The notes beneath the pieces are model-generated. The model did not search any database. It saw only the letters and a program-made list of their open reading frames with translations, and was not told where the DNA came from. A program made the position numbers and the translations under genes. This document shows, in pieces, positions 1 through 7,109 of a DNA stretch of 25,710 nt (the first letter of the stretch is position 1; the number at the start of each line of letters is the position of its first letter). The stretch is from an uncultured Sutterella sp. (GTDB lineage: Bacteria; Pseudomonadota; Gammaproteobacteria; Burkholderiales; Burkholderiaceae_F), in assembly GCA_905198475.1 (NCBI GenBank), contig CAJKCQ010000031.1, positions 1-25,710 of the forward strand, read 5' to 3'.

Positions 1-2
1 GT

Positions 3-83
3 CACTCGGACATGGAGGCTAGCTGTGTTTTTGTTGAGCTCATGCGCAAGCGGTTCCAGGAAGCTTTACTTCTGGGCAGATAA
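3..83 (+). other. possible C-terminal tail of a gene cut by the window edge
   Basis: One plus-strand frame is open from the window edge to a TAA at 81-83 and encodes about 26 residues of ordinary composition ending in MRKRFQEALLLGR. A second frame is also open, to a TAA at 100-102, so openness alone proves little. The stretch is less GC-rich than the genes beside it. It would be the end of a gene convergent with parB. I do not recognise the protein. Confidence 0.2.
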
Positions 84-94
84 TATTTGGCAGT

Positions 95-106
95 TCCCTT
101 AAGGGA
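95..106. repeat. 12-bp perfect palindrome downstream of parB
   Basis: TCCCTTAAGGGA is a perfect palindrome lying 24 bp beyond the parB stop codon. It has no loop and no U-tract, so it is not a typical intrinsic terminator. It could be a protein-binding site or chance. Confidence 0.35.
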
Positions 107-129
107 TAGTCGATCTAGACCTAGTCCGC

Positions 130-1005
130 CTACTTCTGGATGTGGTCCACGATGCCCTGGAGCTGATCAAGGCTAGAAAATTCAATCACGATCCGTCCGC
201 GCCCCTTCTGGTTCGCCGTGAGCTTCACGACGGCGCCGAGCGTCTCGGCGAGCGCCTCCTCGAGCCGCTCGTCGTCGCGGGTCTTGATCACCACCTTCTT
301 CTTGGGTGCGGCGCCTTCAATCATGCGGCGCACGAGCTCCTCGGTCTGCCGCACGGAAAGTCCGCGCGCGGCGACCGTCTTTGCAGCCGTCACCTGATCC
401 GCGCCCGCGAGCGCAAGGAGCGCCCGGGCGTGCCCCATTTCAATCGCGCCGTCCATCACCATGGCCTTCACCTCGTCGGTGAGGGCGAGCAGACGCAGCA
501 GATTGCTCGTCGCCGGACGAGAACGGCCGACGGCCTTGGCGGCGGCTTCATGCGTAAACTCGAATTCGTCGATCAGCCGCTGGATGCCCTGGGCCTCCTC
601 GATCGGATTGAGATTTTCACGCTGGATGTTTTCGATGAGGCCGATCACGAGCGCATGCTCGTCGTCCACGTTTTCGATGAGGACGGGCACCTTCTCGAGT
701 CCGGCTTGGCGGGCGGCGCGCAGGCGCCGCTCGCCCGCGAGCACCTCGTAACCGCCCTCGTCGAGCTCGCGCACGAGAATGGGGCTCAGGAGCCCCTGCT
801 CGCGGATGGAGTCGGCGAGTTCGCTGATCGAGGCTTCGTCCATTCGGGTGCGGGGCTGGTAGCGCCCGGCCTGAATGAGGGAGGTTTCAACCTCGGCGAG
901 GCGCTTCGCGCCCGGCGCATCGTCGAGCGCGTCCGCTCCGACCTCGCCCACGAAGAGCGCGTCGAGACCGCGCCCGAGTCCCTTTTCCTTCTTCTTGACA
1001 GACAT
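130..1005 (-). CDS. parB: chromosome-partitioning protein ParB (Spo0J family)
   Basis: This is the CTP-dependent DNA clamp that loads at parS near the origin and works with ParA to segregate the chromosome. The 291-aa product begins MSVKKKEKGLGRGLDALF, the usual ParB N-terminus. It carries the CTP/parS-binding motifs GERR (about residues 91-94) and ENIQRENL (about 125-132), then an HTH region (about 145-175) and a C-terminal dimerisation segment. A longer frame exists up to 1053, but the ATG at 1003-1005 is preceded by GAGGAAGAG and gives the family N-terminus. It starts 7 nt after the parA stop, so the two are almost certainly co-transcribed and translationally coupled. No parS was found by eye in this window. 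Confidence 0.97.
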   Translation of the reverse strand: MSVKKKEKGLGRGLDALFVGEVGADALDDAPGAKRLAEVETSLIQAGRYQPRTRMDEASISELADSIREQGLLSPILVRELDEGGYEVLAGERRLRAARQAGLEKVPVLIENVDDEHALVIGLIENIQRENLNPIEEAQGIQRLIDEFEFTHEAAAKAVGRSRPATSNLLRLLALTDEVKAMVMDGAIEMGHARALLALAGADQVTAAKTVAARGLSVRQTEELVRRMIEGAAPKKKVVIKTRDDERLEEALAETLGAVVKLTANQKGRGRIVIEFSSLDQLQGIVDHIQK

Positions 1006-1012
1006 CTCTTCC

Positions 1013-1786
1013 TCAGGCCTTGGGTTCAATCCGGGCGATGATTTCGTCCGCAAAGGCCTTGTAGGCCATCGCGCCGCGGCTAGAGCGGTCGTAGACCACG
1101 CCGGGCTTGCCGTAGCTCGGCGCCTCGGCGAGGCGCACGTTGCGCGGGATGATCGTGTTGAAGACCTTGTCGCCGAAGTGCTTCTTGAGCTGTGCGCTCA
1201 CCTGCTGCTGCAGCGTGATGCGCGGATCGAACATCACGCGCAGAATGGAGATGATCCGCAGGCCGGGATTTTTCTCCGCGTGAACGCGCCGGATGGAGCT
1301 CACGAGATCGGTGAGGCCCTCGAGCGCGAAGTACTCGCACTGCATCGGCACGATCACGCCGTTGGCGAAGCAGAGCGCGTTGAGCGTGAGCATCGAGAGG
1401 CTCGGCAGGCAGTCGATCAGAATGTAGTCGTAGCGGTCCTTCACCGGTCCGAGCGTCTTCTTGAGGCGCTGGTCGCGCTCGCGGATGCTGATGAGTTCGA
1501 TTTCGGCCCCCGAGAGCTCCCGGTTGGCCGGCAGCACGTCGAAGCCGCCCGACTCGCTCCTGCGCACGACGTCGTCGAAGGACTTCAGTCCGAGCAGCAG
1601 TTGGTAGACAGAGCACTCCACCTCACGCTTGTCGATGCCGCATCCCATCGTGCCGTTGCCCTGCGGATCCAGATCAACGAGCAGAACCCGCCGGCCGCGC
1701 AGCGCTAGACCCGCGGCGAGGTTGACGGTCGTGGTGGTCTTGCCCACGCCGCCCTTCTGGTTGGCGATGCAGAAAACGTGTGCCAT
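1013..1786 (-). CDS. parA: chromosome-partitioning ATPase ParA (Soj/MinD superfamily)
   Basis: This 257-aa ATPase partners ParB in moving the origin region. The deviant Walker A motif KGGVGKT lies at residues 11-17, right after MAHVFCIANQ. The Walker A' region LLVDLDPQGN and the later LIDCLPSLS are also present. The frame extends upstream to a GTG at 1858, but those extra residues are not family-like, so I chose the ATG at 1784-1786. That start has no clear Shine-Dalgarno. It lies 109 nt after the marC stop, where a TAGAAT -10-like hexamer (complement of 1859-1864) might mark an internal promoter, without a matching -35. Single-copy position beside rsmG and parB marks the chromosomal, not plasmid, type. 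Confidence 0.96.
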   Translation of the reverse strand: MAHVFCIANQKGGVGKTTTTVNLAAGLALRGRRVLLVDLDPQGNGTMGCGIDKREVECSVYQLLLGLKSFDDVVRRSESGGFDVLPANRELSGAEIELISIRERDQRLKKTLGPVKDRYDYILIDCLPSLSMLTLNALCFANGVIVPMQCEYFALEGLTDLVSSIRRVHAEKNPGLRIISILRVMFDPRITLQQQVSAQLKKHFGDKVFNTIIPRNVRLAEAPSYGKPGVVYDRSSRGAMAYKAFADEIIARIEPKA

Positions 1787-1895
1787 GAGGTGAAAGCATG
1801 TCCGCGACGGCTCCCGAAGCGCCGCCGCGAAAAATGTAGGACTGGAGCGATGGGGCACATTCTAGCGAAAGCGCCCCGCCGGCCCGGTCGAAACG

Positions 1896-2555
1896 CTACT
1901 TGCCGAGCGTGAGCCAGAGTTCGGAGAATCCCTGCCAGAAAATCGACACGCCGAGGCAGATCAGAATGAAGGCGAAGACGCGCGCGAGGGCGTCGGCGCC
2001 CGCCGCACCTACGGAGCGGCTCACGCGGTCGCTGTAGCGGAAGCAGATCCAGATCACGAGCACCGTCGCCACGATGGCGGCGAGCGTCCCGGTGAGGTTC
2101 TCCACGTTGTAGGGCAGGCTCGTGCCGAGCGCCACCGTGACGGCGATCGCGCCCGGACCGGTCGTGAGCGGCAGCGTGAAGGGGTAGAAGGCCATCGCCT
2201 TGAGCCGCGAGCGCGGTAGCGCGAGCGGCGGCTCCTTGGCGCTGCTCTCGTCGTGCGAGGGCGCGTTGAGGGCATTCCAGCCGGCGGCGAAGAGCACCAT
2301 GCCGCCCGCGCAGCGCAGCACGCCCACGGAGATGCCGAAGAAGCTGAGGATGAGGTGTCCCGCAAAGAGGCACACCACGAGGATCACGAAGGAAAAGATC
2401 GCGATGCGGCCGGCGACGTAGGCGCGGTCGGAGTCCGACAGATGGCTCGAGAGCGTGACGAAGAACATCGCCCCGCTGAAGGGGTTGATCACCGGCACGA
2501 GCGTCGTGAAGGTGTAGATGAAGGCGCCGAGAAGCGTCGCGGGAAGAAAATCCAT
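1896..2555 (-). CDS. MarC family (UPF0056) integral membrane protein
   Basis: This 219-aa hydrophobic protein has about six membrane segments and the MarC-family signature around PFTLPLTTGPGAIAV (about residues 124-138), plus an early VPVINPFSGAMFF segment. MarC proteins are poorly understood; the old link to multiple antibiotic resistance has not held up. The ATG at 2553-2555 has an AGAGGAA ribosome site upstream and lies only 6 nt after the rsmG stop, so it is in the rsmG transcript. It separates rsmG from parA. In Burkholderia, as I recall, a LysE-type transporter gene occupies a comparable place, so the insertion point tolerates membrane proteins. Confidence 0.9.
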   Translation of the reverse strand: MDFLPATLLGAFIYTFTTLVPVINPFSGAMFFVTLSSHLSDSDRAYVAGRIAIFSFVILVVCLFAGHLILSFFGISVGVLRCAGGMVLFAAGWNALNAPSHDESSAKEPPLALPRSRLKAMAFYPFTLPLTTGPGAIAVTVALGTSLPYNVENLTGTLAAIVATVLVIWICFRYSDRVSRSVGAAGADALARVFAFILICLGVSIFWQGFSELWLTLGK

Positions 2556-2561
2556 TTCCTC

Positions 2562-3218
2562 TTACCTCCGTTGGTCGGCGGGCGTGATCACCACGAGATG
2601 CCTGTCTTCGTCGAGCCCGGGCACGGTCATGCGCTCGACCGCCTCCACGCGCACCCAGGCGGGAAGCGCCGTGAGCTCCTCTTCGGGCATCACGCCCTTC
2701 ATCGCCAGCCAGCGTCCGCCCGGCGCGACGAGGGGGCGCGTGAGGGTGACGAAGTCCGTGAGCGAGGAGAAGGCGCGGCTCGTGACGACGTCCCAAGAGC
2801 CGCTGAGCTTCTCGACGCGCCCGTGAACGGCGCGCAGATTGCGCAGCCCGAGCTCGATCGCCGCCTGGTTGACGAAGGCGGCCTTCTTGCCGACCGCGTC
2901 GATGCCGGTCACCTGAAGCGCAGGGCGCAGCACGGCCGTCGGAACGGACGGGAGCCCGCCGCCGCAGCCCACGTCGAGGAGAGAGGCCGCTGCGGGCGCG
3001 AAGCGGTCGATCAGGGGCGAGAGCGCCGCCGAGTCGAGCAGGTGGTGCGTGAGCACCTCCTCGGGGCGACGGATCGCCGTCAGGTTGTAGACGCGGTTCC
3101 ACTTGAGCAGCAGCGCGGCGTAGCCCGCGAGCGCGTCGACCACGCGGTCGCCGTTCTCAAGTCCAAGGTCCGCAAGGCCGGAGCGCAGAAGGTCCGTATT
3201 GATGGCGGAGGAGGTCAT
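2562..3218 (-). CDS. rsmG: 16S rRNA (guanine-527-N7)-methyltransferase RsmG
   Basis: RsmG (GidB) methylates G527 of 16S rRNA using S-adenosylmethionine. The product is 218 aa. The SAM-binding motif LLDVGCGGGLP is at residues 80-90 (family consensus DVGSGAGLPG), and the family motifs NLTAI (about 45-49) and HHLLDS (58-63) precede it. The frame is open to 3320, but that would overlap mnmG by about 95 nt. The ATG at 3216-3218 gives the normal length and sits 7 nt after the mnmG stop. The mnmG-rsmG pair is conserved beside origins in many proteobacteria. Confidence 0.95.
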   Translation of the reverse strand: MTSSAINTDLLRSGLADLGLENGDRVVDALAGYAALLLKWNRVYNLTAIRRPEEVLTHHLLDSAALSPLIDRFAPAAASLLDVGCGGGLPSVPTAVLRPALQVTGIDAVGKKAAFVNQAAIELGLRNLRAVHGRVEKLSGSWDVVTSRAFSSLTDFVTLTRPLVAPGGRWLAMKGVMPEEELTALPAWVRVEAVERMTVPGLDEDRHLVVITPADQRR

Positions 3219-3225
3219 CGTGTAC

Positions 3226-5175
3226 TCAATGAGAGGATTCGGAGCGCTTTTCGGGAGCGAGCGATCCCTTGTCGCGTTGATAGTAATAGCGCCGCTTGAG
3301 GTGGACAAGCAGGAGCGCAACGGCCGCCGGCGTGACGCCCGAGACGCGCGAGGCTTGGCCGAGGGTCTCCGGGCGCGCCGCCTTGAGCTTCTGGCGCACC
3401 TCGAAGGAGAGGCCCGTGACGGCGTCGTAGTCCATGTCGGCCGGGACGGCGAGCGACTCGTTGGCGGCCGCCTTCTCGATCTCGTCCTTCTGGCGCTCGA
3501 CGTAGCCCGCGTACTTCACCTCCACCTCGACCTGCGTGCGCTCGACGCGGTCGAGGTCGGAGAAGTCTGCGACGGGCGAACCGTCCGCACGCTTCATCGT
3601 CATGAGCGCGTCGAAGCGGACGTTCGGGCGCGCGAGCAGACTGCGCAGCGGATATTCGCGCTCGATGCCTGTGCCGAGCACCCGCTCGGCCTCCGCGGCA
3701 GCGACGATCTTCGGATTCACCCAGGTGTCGCGGAGCTTCTCGAGCGCGCGCGCGACGCGCTCGGTCTTGCGGCAGAAGTACTCCCAACGCGCGTCGTCCA
3801 CGACGCCGAAGCGTCTGCCGGCGGGCGTGAGGCGCACGTCGGCGTTGTCCTCGCGCAGGCTGAGGCGATACTCCGCGCGGCTCGTGAACATGCGGTAGGG
3901 CTCGGTGACGCCCTTCGTCGTGAGGTCGTCCACCATGACGCCGAGGTAGGCCTCGTCGCGCTTCGGGGTCCAGGGCTCCTCGCCGCGCGCCGAGAGCGCG
4001 GCGTTGATGCCGGCGAGCACGCCCTGGGCCGCGGCCTCTTCGTAGCCCGTCGTGCCGTTGATCTGGCCGGCGAAGAAGAGCCCCGGCATCGCCTTCGTCT
4101 CGAGCGAGCGCTTCAGGCCGCGCGGATCGTAGAAGTCGTACTCGATCGCGTAGCCCGGACGGATCAGATGCGCGTTCTCGAGGCCGGGCATCATGCGCAC
4201 CATGCGCAGCTGCACGTCGAAGGGCAGACTCGTCGAGATGCCGTTCGGGTAGAACTCGCGCACGTGGAGCCCTTCGGGCTCGAGGAACACTTGATGACTG
4301 TCCTTCGAGGCGAAGCGCTTCACCTTGTCCTCAATCGAGGGGCAGTAGCGGGGGCCGACGCCCTGAATGACGCCGGCGTACATGGGAGAGCGGTCGAGGT
4401 TCGCGAGGATGAGTTCGTGCATCTCGCGGGTCGTGCGCGTGATCCAGCAGGGCATCTGCCGCGGATGCGCCGCGGCCGGGCGCATGAGCGAGAAGTCCGG
4501 CACCGGATCCAGATCGCCCCACTGCTCCTCGCAACGACTGAAGTCGATCGTCCGGCCGTCGATGCGCGCGGGCGTGCCGGTCTTGAGGCGTCCCTGCGGC
4601 ATGCCGAGCTCCTTGAGGCGTTCGGCGAGCCGCACGCTCGCCGGGTCGCCCATGCGGCCCGCCTCATAGTGCTCGAGTCCGATGTGCACGAGGCCGTGGA
4701 GGAAGGTGCCCGCGCAGAGCACCACGGCGCGCGAATGGAAGCGGATGCCCGTCTTCGCGACGACGCCGCAGGCGCGGCCGCCCTCGACGATCAGATCGTC
4801 GGCGGCCATCTGGAAGACGGTGAGGTTGGGCTGCCCCTCGATGCGCTCGCGCATGGCGCGCCGGTAGAGCTGACGGTCGATCTGCGCGCGCGTGGCGTGC
4901 ACGGCCGCGCCCTTGGAGGAGTTGAGGATGCGGAACTGGATGCCCGCCTCGTCGGTCACCTGCGCCATCGCACCCCCGAGGGCGTCGAGCTCCTTGACGA
5001 GATGGCCCTTGCCGATGCCGCCCACCGACGGATTGCAGGAGAGCTGCCCCACCGTGTCGATGTTGTGCGTTATCAAGAGCGTCCTGCACCCCATGCGGGC
5101 GGAGGCGAGGGCCGCCTCCGCGCCGGCATGGCCGCAGCCGACAACGATGACGTCGTAGCTTTCGGGGTACTCCAT
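3226..5175 (-). CDS. mnmG: tRNA uridine-5-carboxymethylaminomethyl(34) synthesis enzyme MnmG (GidA)
   Basis: MnmG is the FAD-binding subunit of the MnmE-MnmG complex, which modifies the wobble uridine of several tRNAs. The 649-aa product has the N-terminal dinucleotide-binding motif VVGCGHAGAEAA (11-22), the signature CNPSVGGIGKG (47-57) with the catalytic-region cysteine, and the late AGQINGTTGYEEAAAQG segment. Length and both ends match the family. The ATG at 5173-5175 follows an AAGGAAG ribosome site. Its partner gene mnmE lies 31 nt upstream on the same strand, so subunits of one complex are made from one transcript. Confidence 0.98.
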   Translation of the reverse strand: MEYPESYDVIVVGCGHAGAEAALASARMGCRTLLITHNIDTVGQLSCNPSVGGIGKGHLVKELDALGGAMAQVTDEAGIQFRILNSSKGAAVHATRAQIDRQLYRRAMRERIEGQPNLTVFQMAADDLIVEGGRACGVVAKTGIRFHSRAVVLCAGTFLHGLVHIGLEHYEAGRMGDPASVRLAERLKELGMPQGRLKTGTPARIDGRTIDFSRCEEQWGDLDPVPDFSLMRPAAAHPRQMPCWITRTTREMHELILANLDRSPMYAGVIQGVGPRYCPSIEDKVKRFASKDSHQVFLEPEGLHVREFYPNGISTSLPFDVQLRMVRMMPGLENAHLIRPGYAIEYDFYDPRGLKRSLETKAMPGLFFAGQINGTTGYEEAAAQGVLAGINAALSARGEEPWTPKRDEAYLGVMVDDLTTKGVTEPYRMFTSRAEYRLSLREDNADVRLTPAGRRFGVVDDARWEYFCRKTERVARALEKLRDTWVNPKIVAAAEAERVLGTGIEREYPLRSLLARPNVRFDALMTMKRADGSPVADFSDLDRVERTQVEVEVKYAGYVERQKDEIEKAAANESLAVPADMDYDAVTGLSFEVRQKLKAARPETLGQASRVSGVTPAAVALLLVHLKRRYYYQRDKGSLAPEKRSESSH

Positions 5176-5206
5176 GATGAAATCTTCCTTCTGATGCCGC
5201 CGGCGC

Positions 5207-6592
5207 CTACTTGCCGATGCAGAAGCGGCTGAAAATGATGTCGAGGAGGCCTTCGGCGTCCGTCTCGCCGAGAATCTCGCCGAGCGCGCGTCCGGCGAGC
5301 CGGAGCTCCTCGGCGAGGAGCTCCATCATAGCGAAGCCAGCCGCGGCGATTTCCTCGGCGCGTCCGAGATGAAGCGCGGCGTTGCGCAGGCATTCGAGAT
5401 GCCGCTCTCGGGCGAGGAAGAGCCCCTCGGTGTCGCCCGCCATGTCGGTGAGTTCGAGCACGCGCGCCTTGAGTTCGTCGAGCCCCGCGCCGGTCTTGGC
5501 GGAGATCACCGCCGCGCCGGCGGCGCGAAGCGCCGCAAGGCGCGCTTCACCGGCCATGTCGGCCTTGTTCGCCACAACGAGGAGCGGCGCGTCCGGACGC
5601 ACCGCCTCGCGCACGCGCCCGAGCGCCGCCTCGTCGTCGGCGATGCGCCCCGAGGCGTCGGTGAGCGCGAGAATGACGTCGGCTTCGGAGACGGCGCGCA
5701 TCGAGCGCTCGATGCCCTTGCGCTCGACCACGTCCTCGGTTTCGCGCAGCCCGGCCGTGTCGACGATGCGCAGCGGCACGCCGTCAAAGGCCGTCCAGTA
5801 TTCGATCCGGTCGCGGGTCGTGCCGGCGATCTCGGTGACGATCGCGATCTCCTCGCCCGCGAGCGCGTTGAGTAGGCTCGACTTGCCGACGTTGGGCGCT
5901 CCCACGAGCGCCACGGTGAGGCCTTCGGCGAGCACCGCCCCGCGCCGCGCCGTCGCGAGGAGCGCCTCGATGCGCTCCCGGGCGCCCTTCATGCGTGAGA
6001 GGATCTCCTCTTCGCGCAGTCCGTCGAGCTCCTCCTCAGGGAAGTCGAGTTCGGCTTCGGTGAGGGCGCGCGCCTCGTCGAGAAGCGCTCCCGCCCCGCG
6101 CACGGCGCGCGAGAACTCGCCCGTGAGCGAACGGGCGGCCGCCTGCGCCGAGCGCTCGCTCACCGCGTCGATGAGGCCGCCGACGGCCTCGGCCTGCGCG
6201 AGGTCGAGCCGGCCGTTCAGAAACGCGCGCTTCGTGAATTCGCCCGGTTCGGCGATGCGCAGCCCGATCCCGGAGAGCTTGCGGAGCGCCGCGCGCAGGA
6301 TGAGGCGCAGCACCATCGGCCCGCCGTGAGCCTGGATTTCGAGCACCGCCTCGCCCGTGTAGCTGCGCGGCGCGTCGAAGTAGAGCACGACCGCCTCGTC
6401 GAGGAGCGCCCCCTCGGCGTCCGTCACCGGCAGCAGGTGCGCGCGGCGCGCCTCGATCCGGCGTCCGGGAAAGAGCGTTCCGAGCACGACGGGCGCGAGG
6501 GCACCGCCGAAGGAGAGCCGGACGATGCCGACGGCGCCACGGCCCGGCGCGGTGGCGACGGCAATGATGGGATCCTTGTCGCTGAATTGCAT
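5207..6592 (-). CDS. mnmE: tRNA modification GTPase MnmE (TrmE)
   Basis: MnmE is the GTPase subunit of the wobble-uridine modification complex. From the ATG at 6590-6592 (ribosome site GGAAGAGAG) the product is 461 aa. It has the N-terminal folate-binding domain with LNGRLDLAQAEAV (about 125-137). The inserted G domain has P-loop GAPNVGKSS (231-239), G2 GTTRD (257-261), DTAG (278-281) and NKAD (342-345). The C-terminus is FCIGK (457-461), whose cysteine is needed for the modification. The frame runs open to 6709, but the extra 39 residues are not family-like. It is divergent from the small membrane gene at 6677, with an 84-bp shared upstream region. Confidence 0.98.
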   Translation of the reverse strand: MQFSDKDPIIAVATAPGRGAVGIVRLSFGGALAPVVLGTLFPGRRIEARRAHLLPVTDAEGALLDEAVVLYFDAPRSYTGEAVLEIQAHGGPMVLRLILRAALRKLSGIGLRIAEPGEFTKRAFLNGRLDLAQAEAVGGLIDAVSERSAQAAARSLTGEFSRAVRGAGALLDEARALTEAELDFPEEELDGLREEEILSRMKGARERIEALLATARRGAVLAEGLTVALVGAPNVGKSSLLNALAGEEIAIVTEIAGTTRDRIEYWTAFDGVPLRIVDTAGLRETEDVVERKGIERSMRAVSEADVILALTDASGRIADDEAALGRVREAVRPDAPLLVVANKADMAGEARLAALRAAGAAVISAKTGAGLDELKARVLELTDMAGDTEGLFLARERHLECLRNAALHLGRAEEIAAAGFAMMELLAEELRLAGRALGEILGETDAEGLLDIIFSRFCIGK

Positions 6593-6676
6593 GATCTCTC
6601 TTCCAAACTGCTGCGCGGCGGCCGGCCGAAGCCGGCGTGCTACGCTCGTTCTTCGTTTTCTCCAGGAGCCGCCCTC

Positions 6677-6997
6677 ATGTCGCTCAATGGTCCGGGTTCT
6701 CCCCGGCACGATTCCTTCTTCGGTCCCGCACTCGCAGGCGTCTGCATCGCCGTCGTGCTCTCCGTTCCGGCGGCGGCCTTCACCGCCCGCTTCTTCGGCG
6801 ACACCTACTCGACCCGGGCGGCCGTCTACTGCGGCTTTCTGCTCTGGGTGGTCTGCGGTGCGGCCGCGGTGTTTCTGAAGACCTGGCGCGCCGAGCAGGA
6901 CGGACTCACCCCGGGGCGCATCGTGCTCTGGTTCGTCTCCGTCTGGCTCTGGCCGCTTCTGCTCGCCGCCTCGGCGCTCACGAAGAAGCGCGGCTGA
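6677..6997 (+). CDS. small membrane protein of unknown function
   Basis: This 106-aa product (starting MSLNGPGSPRHDSFFG) has three likely membrane segments: about residues 16-38, 45-68 and 82-100. A short charged loop (KTWRAEQDG) and a basic C-terminus (TKKRG) follow the second and third. The ATG at 6677 is preceded by CAGGAG with good spacing, which supports it as a real gene. It is the only plus-strand gene left of the origin. I do not recognise a family. The frame is open to 6326, but that stretch is antisense to mnmE. It lies between mnmE and yidC, where some genomes have no gene. Confidence 0.75.
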   Translation: MSLNGPGSPRHDSFFGPALAGVCIAVVLSVPAAAFTARFFGDTYSTRAAVYCGFLLWVVCGAAAVFLKTWRAEQDGLTPGRIVLWFVSVWLWPLLLAASALTKKRG

Positions 6998-7002
6998 GAA
7001 GC

Positions 7003-7050
7003 AGAAGGCCGGGAGCCCCTTCCGTAGGGAAGGATCCTCACCGGCCTTCT
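7003..7050. terminator. inverted repeat between convergent genes, possible bidirectional terminator
   Basis: AGAAGGCCGG (7003-7012) pairs perfectly with CCGGCCTTCT (7041-7050). Inside is a second short hairpin, CCTTCC/GGAAGG with a GTAG loop. It lies just after the stop of the small membrane gene and before the yidC stop on the other strand, where a shared terminator is expected. Neither side has a clear run of U residues, so termination is inferred from position. Confidence 0.4.
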
Positions 7051-7109
7051 GGCGCGGGAGCGCCCGGCTTCCTCCTCAGGAGGGCGCGGACGCCCGTCGC
7101 GGCGTTCGA

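Noticed and set aside
3199..5232. 677-codon open frame antisense to mnmG
   Set aside because: Shadow frame with the same skewed composition; mnmG on the other strand is unmistakable.
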